The notes under the pieces: generated by a model
The model's database searches: none
Seen by the model: the letters and a program-made list of their open reading frames with translations, nothing else
What the model was told of the DNA's origin: nothing
Made by a program: the position numbers and the translations under genes
DNA from: JAFEDN01 sp963795715
GTDB taxonomy: Bacteria; Pseudomonadota; Gammaproteobacteria; Coxiellales; Coxiellaceae
Direction: 5' to 3'
Assembly (NCBI GenBank): GCA_963795715.1
Contig: CAWCIY010000003.1
Coordinates: 992,001-1,056,000 of the forward strand
DNA length: 64,000 bases
Shown: piece after piece, positions 1 through 8,282 of the stretch
How positions within the stretch are numbered: the stretch's first letter is position 1
Layout of the letters: each line of letters starts with the position of its first letter

Positions 1-2
1 AT

Positions 3-722
3 TTTCCTTTGCCGTGGTCAGCTTATGTAAGACTACTATCAGTTAAAGATGCCGCTGCTAGAACTTTTTATGAGAAAGAGGCGATGCGCGGTGGGTGGTC
101 TGTGCGTCAGCTTGATAGACAAATTAACTCTCTTTTTTATGAGCGTACTGCTTTATCGAATAATAAGGTGGCTATGCTGAAAAAAGGTGGCGCTTTGTCT
201 TATGATGTGGAAACCTCGGAAGAGGCAATTAAAGACCCTTTTGTGTTGGAATTTTTGAATTTGAAGGATGAATATTCAGAAAATGACCTGGAAGAAGCTT
301 TGATTAATAGGCTTGAAGATTTTTTACTTGAATTAGGGGATGATTTTGCTTTTATTGGTCGCCAGCGTCGTCTAAGAATTGGAGATGAATGGTACCGGGT
401 AGATTTATTATTTTTCCACAGGCGCTTAAAAGCATTGGTTATTCTTGATTTAAAATTAGGTAAATTTACTCATGCAGATGCAGGACAAATGCACCTCTAT
501 TTGAATTACGCCAAAGAACATTGGGCGCGAGAGGGGGAAAATCCGCCTGTTGGCCTCATACTATGTACGCAAAAAGATAGTGCCGTAGCACGATATGCAC
601 TTGATGGGCTGCCCAATAAAGTACTTGCTTCAGAATATAAAACTATTTTGCCTAATCCAGAGAAAATTGCAGAAGAGCTTGCCAAGGCAAGAAAAATATT
701 GGAAGGAAAAATTAAATGTTAA
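3..722 (+). CDS. DUF1016/YhcG-type PDDEXK nuclease, C-terminal part
   Basis: The reading frame is already open at the window edge, so the N-terminal DUF1016_N half lies outside; the TTG at 9 is internal. The visible part runs from a (L)PWSAYVRLLS segment, which matches the LSWTHY segment of the intact family member at 9809-10885, into a PD-(D/E)XK-like core (EALINRLEDFLLELG, then YRVDLLFFH and LVILDLKLG, acidic and Lys residues in the expected order). Family members are predicted nucleases often found beside mobile elements; the substrate is unknown. The sequence is clearly divergent from the 9809 copy, so this is not a recent duplication. Confidence 0.8.
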   Translation, partial: FPLPWSAYVRLLSVKDAAARTFYEKEAMRGGWSVRQLDRQINSLFYERTALSNNKVAMLKKGGALSYDVETSEEAIKDPFVLEFLNLKDEYSENDLEEALINRLEDFLLELGDDFAFIGRQRRLRIGDEWYRVDLLFFHRRLKALVILDLKLGKFTHADAGQMHLYLNYAKEHWAREGENPPVGLILCTQKDSAVARYALDGLPNKVLASEYKTILPNPEKIAEELAKARKILEGKIKC

Positions 723-826
723 CTAAAAAATTTTTTATTCTGATTTTTACAATTACAAGCTGCCTTTTTACTGTTAATGCTATGGCAGAGCCTTCTATGC
801 TTTTTTTTATCTTAAAAATTTATTAG
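716..826 (+). pseudogene. Short exported-protein leader, probably a truncated gene
   Basis: A 36-codon frame starts inside the end of the upstream nuclease gene. It encodes a basic start (MLTKK), a hydrophobic stretch and a plausible signal-peptidase site (VNAMA then EP), then stops soon after. It looks like the signal peptide of a secreted protein whose body has been lost. It could also be chance; no ribosome-binding site stands out. Confidence 0.3.
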
Positions 827-836
827 GCGTCGTGGA

Positions 837-1874
837 ATGGCTTTGGCTTTTTTAGATACTACAGTTATTAACCGATGCCATGAGTTAGGGGTAACAGGCA
901 ATAAGCTTTATGAGTTGCTGGTTAGACAAGGCCTTGAACCAGTCCTTGGTTTTAATACTATGTATGAATTAGCTAGGGATTTTCCGAATACTGATGATCC
1001 TGACAGAACGATTAATCTATTTTGCATTGTTAGAGATTTGAAACCAAAAATAGCCTGCAAAAGAGCTAAAATGTACATTATGGAATTTAATTGTTTAAAA
1101 TCATGCGGTCTTATTGAGCCTTTTGCTTCGCAAAACGAAATGGATATTTTTTATCAACGTATTCAGGACTATTGTAATGGCAGTTTTAGCCACGAAACTT
1201 TTGTCAGAGGCAGGCAAGCTTTTTGGGATAATATCAGGGGGGAGAATTGGGTCAATGAGTACGACCTTTGCTTGATGTTATCCGAAACAAAGCCGGAACC
1301 TGGTAGATTGTACTTGAGGTCAGTTGAAGGAAAAATCGCGTATACCGTAATAACTCCTAATGGAAGAATTGTTCGAGATATTTCTACGGATCTTGAAGCC
1401 CCGGTACCATTTGATCTGGCTAAATTAGTTCTTCTGAAAGAAAAGATTTTAGAATTTTCATCAAATGAAGGGCATACTCGAAAGAAAATTCCTCGAGGAA
1501 CTTCATTCGTCGAGTATCGCGATAAGGAAATAAGCAGTAACTTAAAGCTTCGCCTAGGATTGAAACAAATGCTTCCATCTATGACAGATGGAATTTTGAA
1601 TTTAGAGAATGAAGATATATCATTAATAATAGATAACTTAGATAAATGTCCTGCGATAAGGAGTTTTATTTATTCTCAGTTATATCAAGAGTATAAAGTT
1701 GCCATTCATGGTGATGCGCCGGCTGAGGATAAGTTTACCGATTCGCTACAATTGATTGAAGCGTCTTATTGCTCAGAGTATATAACTGGCGATGTGAAAC
1801 ATCTAAACTATGCGGCATGGATTAACCCCTCCCTTGAATATAAGCTGGTGGACAATCTTATTCATAATAATTAA
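837..1874 (+). CDS. PIN-like domain protein with long central insertion
   Basis: The 345-residue protein starts LAFLDTTVIN (Asp7), has Glu44 in NTMYELARDF and ends with two acidic residues, Asp302 (TDSLQLIEA) and Asp319 (ITGDVKHL). This D...E...D...D order, with a hydrophobic strand before each acid, is what PIN-fold ribonucleases show. The ~250 residues between Glu44 and Asp302 are much longer than in a VapC toxin, so it is a PIN-like protein with an insertion, not a typical VapC. Its 3' end overlaps the converging gene at 1871 by a few bases. Function as an RNase is inferred only from residue order. Confidence 0.45.
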   Translation: MALAFLDTTVINRCHELGVTGNKLYELLVRQGLEPVLGFNTMYELARDFPNTDDPDRTINLFCIVRDLKPKIACKRAKMYIMEFNCLKSCGLIEPFASQNEMDIFYQRIQDYCNGSFSHETFVRGRQAFWDNIRGENWVNEYDLCLMLSETKPEPGRLYLRSVEGKIAYTVITPNGRIVRDISTDLEAPVPFDLAKLVLLKEKILEFSSNEGHTRKKIPRGTSFVEYRDKEISSNLKLRLGLKQMLPSMTDGILNLENEDISLIIDNLDKCPAIRSFIYSQLYQEYKVAIHGDAPAEDKFTDSLQLIEASYCSEYITGDVKHLNYAAWINPSLEYKLVDNLIHNN

Positions 1875-2293
1875 AGAGTCTCCCATTTCTTCTCTAATCT
1901 AGCAGTTACTTTGAAAAGAAATGTATAGCATTTGTCACATATTTGGCCGAATTCTTCAAGCTGCTGCCTTAAATCTAAATTGCCTGGTTTATATTTGCTG
2001 AATGATTGCAATTTTTTTTCGATAGTTTTCCACTTTATTTTTTCTAATAGGGAAAAATGATAATTTAGTTTGATTGAGACTTTACCAAACACTTGAAAAC
2101 TGTTAGGTGACGGGCCTTGAGGTGTGATTGTTCCATTTAATGCCTCTTGTAATTCATGAAGAAAGGTCTTTCGAGCTAATCTTCTATCGACGGATTTATC
2201 ACATTTAAATTTTAACCATATTGAAAATGATTGCATAATTGTTCTTTTTATTAAAGAAAGTAAGTGATGAGATATAATTGTGACCCATCTCAT
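1871..2293 (-). CDS. Hypothetical protein, possible partner of 2309-2773
   Basis: Up to 140 residues; an internal Met at 2236 (MQSFSIWLKF) is a plausible alternative start giving 121 residues. It is Lys/Leu-rich with predicted helices, a CDKC pair near the C terminus and no signal peptide. It lies 15 bp downstream of the next minus-strand gene, suggesting one transcript, and converges on the PIN-like gene. I do not recognise the family. Confidence 0.5.
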   Translation of the reverse strand: MRWVTIISHHLLSLIKRTIMQSFSIWLKFKCDKSVDRRLARKTFLHELQEALNGTITPQGPSPNSFQVFGKVSIKLNYHFSLLEKIKWKTIEKKLQSFSKYKPGNLDLRQQLEEFGQICDKCYTFLFKVTARLEKKWETL

Positions 2294-2308
2294 AGAAACT
2301 GCTAGATA

Positions 2309-2773
2309 TTATGCCATTTTTAAAAAATGATGTATAAGTTCAATAAATCCTGTGGTAAGTCCTCTCGTTGAGATATTTTCAGTAACTTTGCCTGCAATGC
2401 TGGAAGCAAAAATTTTGAATTTATCAATAAAGCGCTCTTGGTTTTGGTTATAAGTGCTTTCAAGACGAACCATTCCTTTTTCTGAAATATACACAGGTAA
2501 GGCAGTTGTCCATATTGGCTCACCAGATATACTTGTCGAAACATAAAAAGAACTACAATAAACATATCCCTCTCGGTTGAGAAAATCTATAGTTTCAAAA
2601 AATGTAGTTATATTATCTTCGTCATCACTGGCTTTATACCCAGTTAGTTTTTCAACTGAATTTTTATCGAAACGCGCTGGGGAGGGGCCGTTTGCATATA
2701 ATTCATTTAAAATAAGTACGATGTACACTTTAAATAGAAGAGATTTTTCTATTTTTTCTTGGATTGCGGTCAT
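2309..2773 (-). CDS. Hypothetical protein, first gene of a two-gene minus-strand unit
   Basis: The 154-residue protein has an N-terminal helical part (KSLLFKVYIVLILNELYAN) and a central FFETIDFLNREGYVYCSS segment that resembles the wing of a winged-helix protein (FLNREGYV is typical of such folds), followed by a helical C terminus. This is a fold guess only. The gene sits just left of the first attachment repeat and may belong to an older cassette whose left end is outside the window. Confidence 0.5.
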   Translation of the reverse strand: MTAIQEKIEKSLLFKVYIVLILNELYANGPSPARFDKNSVEKLTGYKASDDEDNITTFFETIDFLNREGYVYCSSFYVSTSISGEPIWTTALPVYISEKGMVRLESTYNQNQERFIDKFKIFASSIAGKVTENISTRGLTTGFIELIHHFLKMA

Positions 2774-2925
2774 TTTAATTTCTCTAATTTCAATGAACGA
2801 GCTAAATGGCTTTTATTAATGAGCAGGATTCACTCTTGAATAAGGTGGTAGTCCCATATAGGTTGAAAATATTACATTACATATAAAATGAAGTCAATTT
2901 ATCTTTGGATAATAAAAAATTATAG

Positions 2926-2958
2926 AATCTGAGTTAAAGTTTATGTGGCGGTTAAGAC
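2926..2958 (+). repeat. Right-end repeat shared with 26037-26071
   Basis: The stretch beginning AGAATCTGAGTTAAAG and running on through TTATGTGGCGGTTAA is repeated almost exactly at 26037-26071. Each copy lies just left of a tRNA-derived attachment repeat (2985 and 26124), so it probably marks the right end of one cassette class. The copies at 7911, 14697 and 19945 do not have it. Confidence 0.55.
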
Positions 2959-2984
2959 CTAAACCCTACTGAAATGTTCAAAAA

Positions 2985-3000
2985 TTGGGCCCACTAGAAC
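2985..3000 (+). repeat. tRNA 3'-end attachment repeat, copy 1
   Basis: The sequence matches TTGGGCCCACTAGGAC of the tRNA 3' end at 26124-26139 with one change (AGAAC for AGGAC). It is followed directly by the leader found at the other copies, here split by the first IS66 element inserted at 3001-3008. Confidence 0.75.
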
Positions 3001-3008
3001 GCTATGAT

Positions 3009-4807
3009 GTAAATATTCGGTGAACCCGCCCGCCCTATTGCATGCTGAGTAAAATAAGGTTAATTTTAAGGCTGAAAAAATGAGCAGCAGAGTCAGGGAG
3101 ACATGGATACAGCGATTGCGCACATTGACCTTCAAAATCAATTAGTGGATTTATACCGACAAATCAGTGTGTCGTATAAGTCATTGAAATTGGCGTATGA
3201 ACAGCAAGGACAGGCATTAAAAGAATCAAAATTATCCGTGATCGATTACAAACACCAAGCCCATTACTGGGAAGCGCAGTTCAAACAAATTAAAACCCGG
3301 GAAGAAGAACTGAAAGCGGAACTAGAGGAATTACAAGCTAAATTACGCAAACGAGAACAGCAACTGTTTGGCAAGCATTCAGAAAAACAATCGACATCAT
3401 TGGATCAGAAGAAAGTGGATCAAGAGGCAAAGAAAAAGCGTGGTCAACAACCTGAGAATGCTAGTCCAAATCGAAGGGACTATAGCGATTTGCCTGAAGT
3501 TGAAGAGGTTGTTGAACTCAATGATCAAGAAAATTATTGCCCCTGTTGCGGATTAAAGTATCAGGAACTGGCGGGGACAGAAGATTCAGAAGTGTTAGAG
3601 CTGATTAACGTTCAAGCCTATCGGCGAAGGATTTGTCGTAAGCGTTATAAACGTGCGTGTCGCTGTAAAAATAATCCAGCTCCGCAAATCATCACGATGC
3701 CGCCGATGGAAAGACCATTTTCCAGAAGTAAATTGGGGATAACGATCTGGGCACATCTATTAATACAGAAATATGGCTACCAAAACCCATTGAATCGAAT
3801 ATTATCGAATTTGGAATTGAGTGGCTTATCATTGTCTATGGGGACAGTGACTGGCGGATTGGAATATCTTTTACGGTTATTCATACCGGTATATGATGGG
3901 ATTGCTTTACATAATTGTGCAGCGCAGCATTGGCACGCGGACGAGACGGGTTGGAAGGTATTTGAAAAGATAGATGGGAAAGAAAGTACTCGATGGTTTT
4001 TATGGATATTCCAAAATAGTGAATCCGTTGTTTACAAAATAAGTCCCAGTCGCTCATCTCAAGTGGTTAAAGATTATTTTGGTGAGGATCACGGAGGGGG
4101 TATTTTAAATGTAGATCGCTATGGGGCCTATAAAGCCATTGCGAAAGCCGGTTTGTTTATTCTGGCTTTTTGTTGGGCGCATGTGCGTCGTGACTTTTTA
4201 GACTATAGCAAAGCCTACCCTCATCAAGAAAGTTGGGGGCTTGAATGGGTAGAAAGAATTGGGCGACTTTATCATATTAATAATCAACGTATTGAACATA
4301 AACCGAGTTCTAAACAATTTCAATTAATGGATACAGAATTGAGAAAAGCCATCAAAGAGATGGCTGATGAAATGATAGTAGAATTAAAGGATTCTCAGAT
4401 ACTACCTTCAGCAAAGAAATTACTGAAAAGCCTATCCAATCATTGGAAAGGGTTGACTGTATTTGTAGATCATCCTGATATTCCCATGGATAATAATGTA
4501 GCTGAAAGGGGATTGAGAACGAGTGTGCTGGGTCGAAAAAATTATTATGGATCAGGATCAGTATGGTCTGCAGAATTAGCAGCGGTGATGTTTACAATAC
4601 TGAGGACGATGAAGCTGTGGGAGATTAATCCGCATACCTGGTTATTGGCCTATCTTCAAGAATGTGCAATGCGTGGCGGCAATCCTCCAGACAACATTGA
4701 TCCTTTTTTGCCTTGGAATATGAGTAAATCTTTACGGGAGTTAATGGCTCAGCCTCCTAAACATGAACCATTCTGTACTTCTTAATACGGGTTCACCGAA
4801 TATTTAC
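3009..4807 (+). mobile_element. IS66-family element (tnpC-only type), copy 1 with 8-bp target duplication
   Basis: The element is 1799 bp, bounded by inverted repeats GTAAATATTCGGTGAACCCG (left) and its complement (right, ending 4807). The 8-bp target duplication GCTATGAT lies at 3001-3008 and 4808-4815, the length expected for IS66. Only tnpC is present, as in the ISBst12-like subgroup without tnpA/tnpB. It interrupts the conserved leader after attachment repeat 1. The copy at 18118-19916 has the same length and encodes the same protein. Confidence 0.95.
3103..4785 (+). CDS. tnpC: IS66-family transposase TnpC
   Basis: The 560-residue transposase has an N-terminal coiled coil (about 25-95), a zinc-finger pair CPCC with downstream Cys residues (about 145-190), and a DDE core with Asp in HADETGW, Asp in NVDRYGAY and Glu in NVAERGLR. 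It catalyses cut-and-paste movement of its element. An AGGGAG ribosome-binding site precedes the ATG. The translated product is the same as that at 18212-19894, which indicates recent copying. Confidence 0.95.
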   Translation: MDTAIAHIDLQNQLVDLYRQISVSYKSLKLAYEQQGQALKESKLSVIDYKHQAHYWEAQFKQIKTREEELKAELEELQAKLRKREQQLFGKHSEKQSTSLDQKKVDQEAKKKRGQQPENASPNRRDYSDLPEVEEVVELNDQENYCPCCGLKYQELAGTEDSEVLELINVQAYRRRICRKRYKRACRCKNNPAPQIITMPPMERPFSRSKLGITIWAHLLIQKYGYQNPLNRILSNLELSGLSLSMGTVTGGLEYLLRLFIPVYDGIALHNCAAQHWHADETGWKVFEKIDGKESTRWFLWIFQNSESVVYKISPSRSSQVVKDYFGEDHGGGILNVDRYGAYKAIAKAGLFILAFCWAHVRRDFLDYSKAYPHQESWGLEWVERIGRLYHINNQRIEHKPSSKQFQLMDTELRKAIKEMADEMIVELKDSQILPSAKKLLKSLSNHWKGLTVFVDHPDIPMDNNVAERGLRTSVLGRKNYYGSGSVWSAELAAVMFTILRTMKLWEINPHTWLLAYLQECAMRGGNPPDNIDPFLPWNMSKSLRELMAQPPKHEPFCTS

Positions 4808-4900
4808 GCTATGATTATATAATTTATTGATTAATAACGTAATTATTTTAAAGTAATTAACAATATACCCCGAAATGTACCCCAAAAAATTTGGCGCTTG
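4808..4900 (+). repeat. Conserved cassette leader, copy 1 (right of IS66)
   Basis: After the target duplication the leader continues through ATATACCCCGAAATGTACCC to GCGCTTG, as at 7927-8020, 14713-14807 and 19961-20055. Read on the minus strand it carries two GGGGTA motifs separated by CATTTC. Paired motifs like this could be arm-type integrase sites; that is inference. Confidence 0.7.
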
Positions 4901-4953
4901 AAAATTCGCCACCAGAACGCCCCTACTTAATAGAAATCTGATATAATAAAGAT

Positions 4954-5154
4954 ATGAAAAAAATGCCATTGAGTAAAACTAACCCTTATCTTCAAAATCC
5001 TATTACCAGGAAGAAGCTCGTTGCACGTTCAGTCGAGACCTCCTGCGGTGTAGAAGGGATTACTATTACCTTAGCTCAAGCTAAAATTAAGGCGGCACAA
5101 TTTAATATCCCTCGCCGTGGCAATAAACGTATTTATCAGACTATTGCTAAGTAG
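4954..5154 (+). CDS. Small putative Fic antitoxin with SxxxEG inhibitory motif
   Basis: The 66-residue basic protein contains ETSCGVEGITITL: Ser30, Glu34 and Gly35 fit the (S/T)xxxE(G/N) motif by which Fic inhibitory helices block ATP binding. In class I Fic systems this helix sits in a separate small antitoxin, usually encoded upstream on the same strand; here the gene is convergent with fic and overlaps its 3' end by 8 bp. TATAAT occurs about 13 bp before the ATG, so its 5' leader must be very short. The same pair recurs at 8082-8282/8275-8916. Antitoxin role is inferred from the motif and the conserved linkage. Confidence 0.6.
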   Translation: MKKMPLSKTNPYLQNPITRKKLVARSVETSCGVEGITITLAQAKIKAAQFNIPRRGNKRIYQTIAK

Positions 5155-5788
5155 ACTCTTCCAATAATTTTTTAAAAATCCCTTCGATAGGCTTATAATT
5201 GCCTTCTAAGCCGGCATGAATTGATTGAATATAATTCTCAAATCCGGGTAAATTTTGAGTTTGAATGGAACTATAATTTAACGGTGCCTTTCTGGTTTGC
5301 ATGGCCATTAGATCAGCAAGTAGACGAGCCGTTCTGCCATTCCCTTCTCGAAAGGGATGAATAATAATTAACTCAATATGGACTACTCCCAGAGCGTGGG
5401 CAAGCACATCAATCTCAGAACAATGGCAAGGGGTGTATTTAGCCAAATATTTTTTTTCAAATTCCTGCATGAGTGGTTCTACACGTGAAGGAGCTGCGAA
5501 AGGAAAACCTGCTTTTGACATCATTACCGTACGGAATTTACCAGCCGAGGGATAAATATCGCCCAACCAAAGCTCATGTATATTGCAAATATCAGCCACA
5601 GTAAACTGATGATCTTTATTAAAGATGTCTAGCAATTCAAGCTCTGTCCTTTCCAACTCTTGTTCTTCAATAGCCTCAATATCTTCTCTAGATTTAATAC
5701 CAAGATAATTTTTTAGCACTTGATCATCGGAACCCGGCTCCCAATCCTCATCGGTGGGAACAATGTAATGCTTTGAATCGGTTGCCAT
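5147..5788 (-). CDS. Fic-domain protein (AMPylase-type), copy 1
   Basis: The 213-residue protein has a complete Fic motif HPFREGNGRTAR (144-155) and a target-binding flap YPSAGKFRTVMM (79-90), as in Fic enzymes that transfer AMP to Ser, Thr or Tyr of target proteins. No (S/T)xxxE(G/N) helix is visible within it, consistent with class I, where inhibition comes from a separate protein. A GGAG site lies before the ATG. The convergent small protein at 4954-5154 is the candidate inhibitor. The target could be bacterial (toxin) or host (effector); sequence does not decide. Confidence 0.9.
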   Translation of the reverse strand: MATDSKHYIVPTDEDWEPGSDDQVLKNYLGIKSREDIEAIEEQELERTELELLDIFNKDHQFTVADICNIHELWLGDIYPSAGKFRTVMMSKAGFPFAAPSRVEPLMQEFEKKYLAKYTPCHCSEIDVLAHALGVVHIELIIIHPFREGNGRTARLLADLMAMQTRKAPLNYSSIQTQNLPGFENYIQSIHAGLEGNYKPIEGIFKKLLEEST

Positions 5789-5849
5789 GCTTTAGAACTC
5801 CAATCGAATTAAATTTCTCAAAAAATTCTGGATATACATTCATCACTTA

Positions 5850-7316
5850 CTATAAGTTTAAAGAAAGCTCGATATAATTCTTAATAAATGGGTTAAATAT
5901 TTGATTTCCATAGAGCGTATGATCAACATTGTATATAATGCCTCGTCGGCACTGATTTTTTTCGGAATTTGGGATATTCGCTTGATGTCTCTGAATTGCT
6001 ATTTCTGGAAACCAGTCATACCAGTTTGAATCAATTAAAATAGCATAGAGATTTTCCATATTTTTCTTTAATTTTGATTGTAAATCTGAAGGTTTTTGCT
6101 TTATTAAATCCATGAGTGTTGTACGTAGATGATTTTTGAGGTAGTTGAGAAAATCTGTTATATCAGAAATCATCATAGTTTCTATAAGTGGTAGTGTGGA
6201 TACGCTAATTGCCAAGATTACTGGGATGTCTTCAGAGCAATACTTTTTTTGTATTTTATCGAGAATTTTTACTGCTATACATTGTGTAAAATGTTTTCGC
6301 TGAATTTCCAAATATTCTGTAGAATGACATAAATGTCTTGGTAGTTTTAAAATTTCAATTTCTTTTACCAATTGATGAGGTATTATTTTTGGGAATTGGA
6401 GAAGAGCATATTGATTTATATATATCCAATTTTTTAATTCATGAATAATATTATCGTAATTTAAATGAACCAATTCTAATTTTAATTTTTCACTTTCACT
6501 TAAACTGTGCCAGATTTTTTCCATTATAGTAGGCGTATACCATATCGATGATAATAGTCGATATGGTTGTTTTTGTTCCTCCTCGTGTCTGTCATAAAGA
6601 AATTTTGCTACTCTTAAGTATTTAGTAAAATGAGGAAGTAAATTATGGTATTGATCTAATAAGTTGCTATCTCTTGTACTGCAATCCAAGAAATAAAGTT
6701 GTGACTGATAAATGAATTCGAGGTCTGATATCTCTTCTTTTTTTTCACTTCTGGTTTTTAATAAAAAATCAGGCATTTTAGAGATAAATTGTGCTATAAT
6801 TAGTTCGAATATTTTATCCCTGTATCCTTCTTGGAAATTTTTAATAAACTCGTTTTTAGGTAAATCTAGATACTGTACATATTGCAGAATTTCTTCAATT
6901 TGAGATTTAAATTCATTATCATCGCAGTGATTAATGAAGTCATTTAAATTTTGAAGACGGATAATCTTATTTTGTATTTTTTCTTTTTTCCAACTTTCTT
7001 GCTTCGATTGTCCCGAATAAGATCTATCGAAAAATGAACGTATTTCTGCTTCAAGTGATTCAGACTCTTTTTCACATGATTTTTTGGCTTCATCGGAATA
7101 GAGAGATTGAACTGAAGGATTTTCTATTTCAATATTTTCTGATAGATAATTTTCTGGAATTTGAATTTCTTCTGGCGGAATTTTAACTACGCGGCCGTCT
7201 TTCCAAACGGAAATACTCTGACCGGATTTTTTATGTTCGGCAAGTGCTTGAGCGACACCTCTTTTGATGCCAAAGTCGATTCTTGCAAAGAGATCGTTTT
7301 CGTTTTGTTCATTCAT
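5850..7316 (-). CDS. Zeta-partner domain fused to ~430-residue helical region of unknown function
   Basis: The start is taken at 7316, where ATGAATGA overlaps the stop of the zeta gene by 8 bp; frames open further upstream lie inside that gene. Residues 1-52 (FGIKRGVAQALAEHKKSG, VWKDGRVVKIPPEEI) parallel the 62-residue partners of the zeta toxins at 15516 and 20764 (AGIRLALQQHKQAGNP, WQNGEIVWIEPDKI). The remaining ~430 residues are Glu/Lys/Leu/Ile-rich, helical, without membrane segments or a recognised motif. It looks like a small partner that gained a large C-terminal extension, either an effector or a protein stabilised by the toxin. Confidence 0.7.
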   Translation of the reverse strand: MNEQNENDLFARIDFGIKRGVAQALAEHKKSGQSISVWKDGRVVKIPPEEIQIPENYLSENIEIENPSVQSLYSDEAKKSCEKESESLEAEIRSFFDRSYSGQSKQESWKKEKIQNKIIRLQNLNDFINHCDDNEFKSQIEEILQYVQYLDLPKNEFIKNFQEGYRDKIFELIIAQFISKMPDFLLKTRSEKKEEISDLEFIYQSQLYFLDCSTRDSNLLDQYHNLLPHFTKYLRVAKFLYDRHEEEQKQPYRLLSSIWYTPTIMEKIWHSLSESEKLKLELVHLNYDNIIHELKNWIYINQYALLQFPKIIPHQLVKEIEILKLPRHLCHSTEYLEIQRKHFTQCIAVKILDKIQKKYCSEDIPVILAISVSTLPLIETMMISDITDFLNYLKNHLRTTLMDLIKQKPSDLQSKLKKNMENLYAILIDSNWYDWFPEIAIQRHQANIPNSEKNQCRRGIIYNVDHTLYGNQIFNPFIKNYIELSLNL

Positions 7317-7881
7317 GATACGACTCCTGAAATTTTTGCCAATAATTTTTGTTGTAGATAGAGAACGGTTTATTAAGTTTTTTTTCGGCGATAAGGGTTG
7401 GTTCTGCAGCAGAATTATCATAGAGAATCCAATCATCTGCTAATGGGATGTAAATATTTAAAAAATTGTCGATACTGCGTTTATAACGTCTCAGAATGGT
7501 ATCGGGAGGTATATCATGTCCTCCGCGAATAACCCTGTCTTTAACTCTAGCTAATGCTAGATGTGGATCTTGTAACCATAAAAAAATCAGATTAATTTTG
7601 TAATTTTTTTTACAATCAATTAGAAAAGGGGCAAAGCTTCGTGAAGCCATAGTGGTCTCAAACGAGAAATTTGTTTTCTGATCAGCTAGGTGACGGATTC
7701 TGTCGAGCATCAAGCGACCCGATTGTATTGCGACGGATTCAGGGTTGAACGGGGAGAGTGCGGCGGCGATAGCATCAGCATTAACATATTCATGGCAGTG
7801 TAGTAATTCAGGTAGCAAGGATTTTGCAGAGGTTGTTTTGCCAGCCCCGTTAGGGCCGCCTATCATATAAATCTCAGGCAT
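7309..7881 (-). CDS. Zeta-toxin-family kinase, copy A
   Basis: The 190-residue P-loop protein has a Walker A motif GGPNGAGKTT (8-17), the YVNADAIAAAL segment and FSFETTMASR, all typical of zeta toxins, which phosphorylate UDP-N-acetylglucosamine and block cell-wall synthesis. It is translationally coupled to the fused partner gene downstream. It is clearly diverged from the copies at 14945 and 20193, and the pseudogene at 23550-23880 matches this copy best. Its start codon is only 30 bp from attachment repeat 2, so its promoter lies in the cassette junction. Confidence 0.85.
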   Translation of the reverse strand: MPEIYMIGGPNGAGKTTSAKSLLPELLHCHEYVNADAIAAALSPFNPESVAIQSGRLMLDRIRHLADQKTNFSFETTMASRSFAPFLIDCKKNYKINLIFLWLQDPHLALARVKDRVIRGGHDIPPDTILRRYKRSIDNFLNIYIPLADDWILYDNSAAEPTLIAEKKLNKPFSIYNKNYWQKFQESYHE

Positions 7882-7910
7882 TTTCCCTTTTTACCTTTTT
7901 TGATCAAAAC

Positions 7911-8020
7911 TTGGGCCCACTAGGACGCTAATTGGCGATCTAGTTAATTGATTTATAAAGTAATTATTTAAATTAATTTGCAATATACCCCGAAATGTAC
8001 CCCAAAAAATTCTGCGCTTG
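7911..8020 (+). repeat. Attachment repeat 2 plus conserved leader
   Basis: Bases 7911-7926 are an exact TTGGGCCCACTAGGAC. They are followed by GCTAATTGGCGATCTAG and the shared leader ending GCGCTTG at 8020. This is the left end of the second cassette and the right limit of the first. Confidence 0.85.
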
Positions 8021-8081
8021 AAAATCACCGAGTTCGGGGTCAGAACGCCCTTAATTAATAGAAATCTGATATAATATGGAT

Positions 8082-8282
8082 ATGGAAAAAATGCCATTGA
8101 GTAAAACAAATCCTTATCTTCAAAATCCTATTACTAGGAAGAAGCTTATCGCACGTTCAGTCGAAACCTCCTGCGGTGTAGAAGGGATTACTATAACCTT
8201 AACTCAGGCCAAAATTAAGGGGGCACAATTTAGCATCCCTCGTCGTGGCAATAAACGTATTTATCAAACTATTACTAAGTAG
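8082..8282 (+). CDS. Small putative Fic antitoxin, copy 2
   Basis: The 66-residue paralogue of the protein at 4954 has a few substitutions; the ETSCGVEGITITL inhibitory-type motif (Ser30, Glu34, Gly35) is intact. The start at 8082 is chosen to match copy 1; an ATG six bases upstream is also possible. The gene again converges on fic with an 8-bp overlap and again lies just after a leader. Confidence 0.6.
   Translation: MEKMPLSKTNPYLQNPITRKKLIARSVETSCGVEGITITLTQAKIKGAQFSIPRRGNKRIYQTITK

Noticed and set aside
2577..2819. Plus-strand frame opposite the 154-residue gene
   Set aside because: It is the complement of a better supported gene with no signal of its own.
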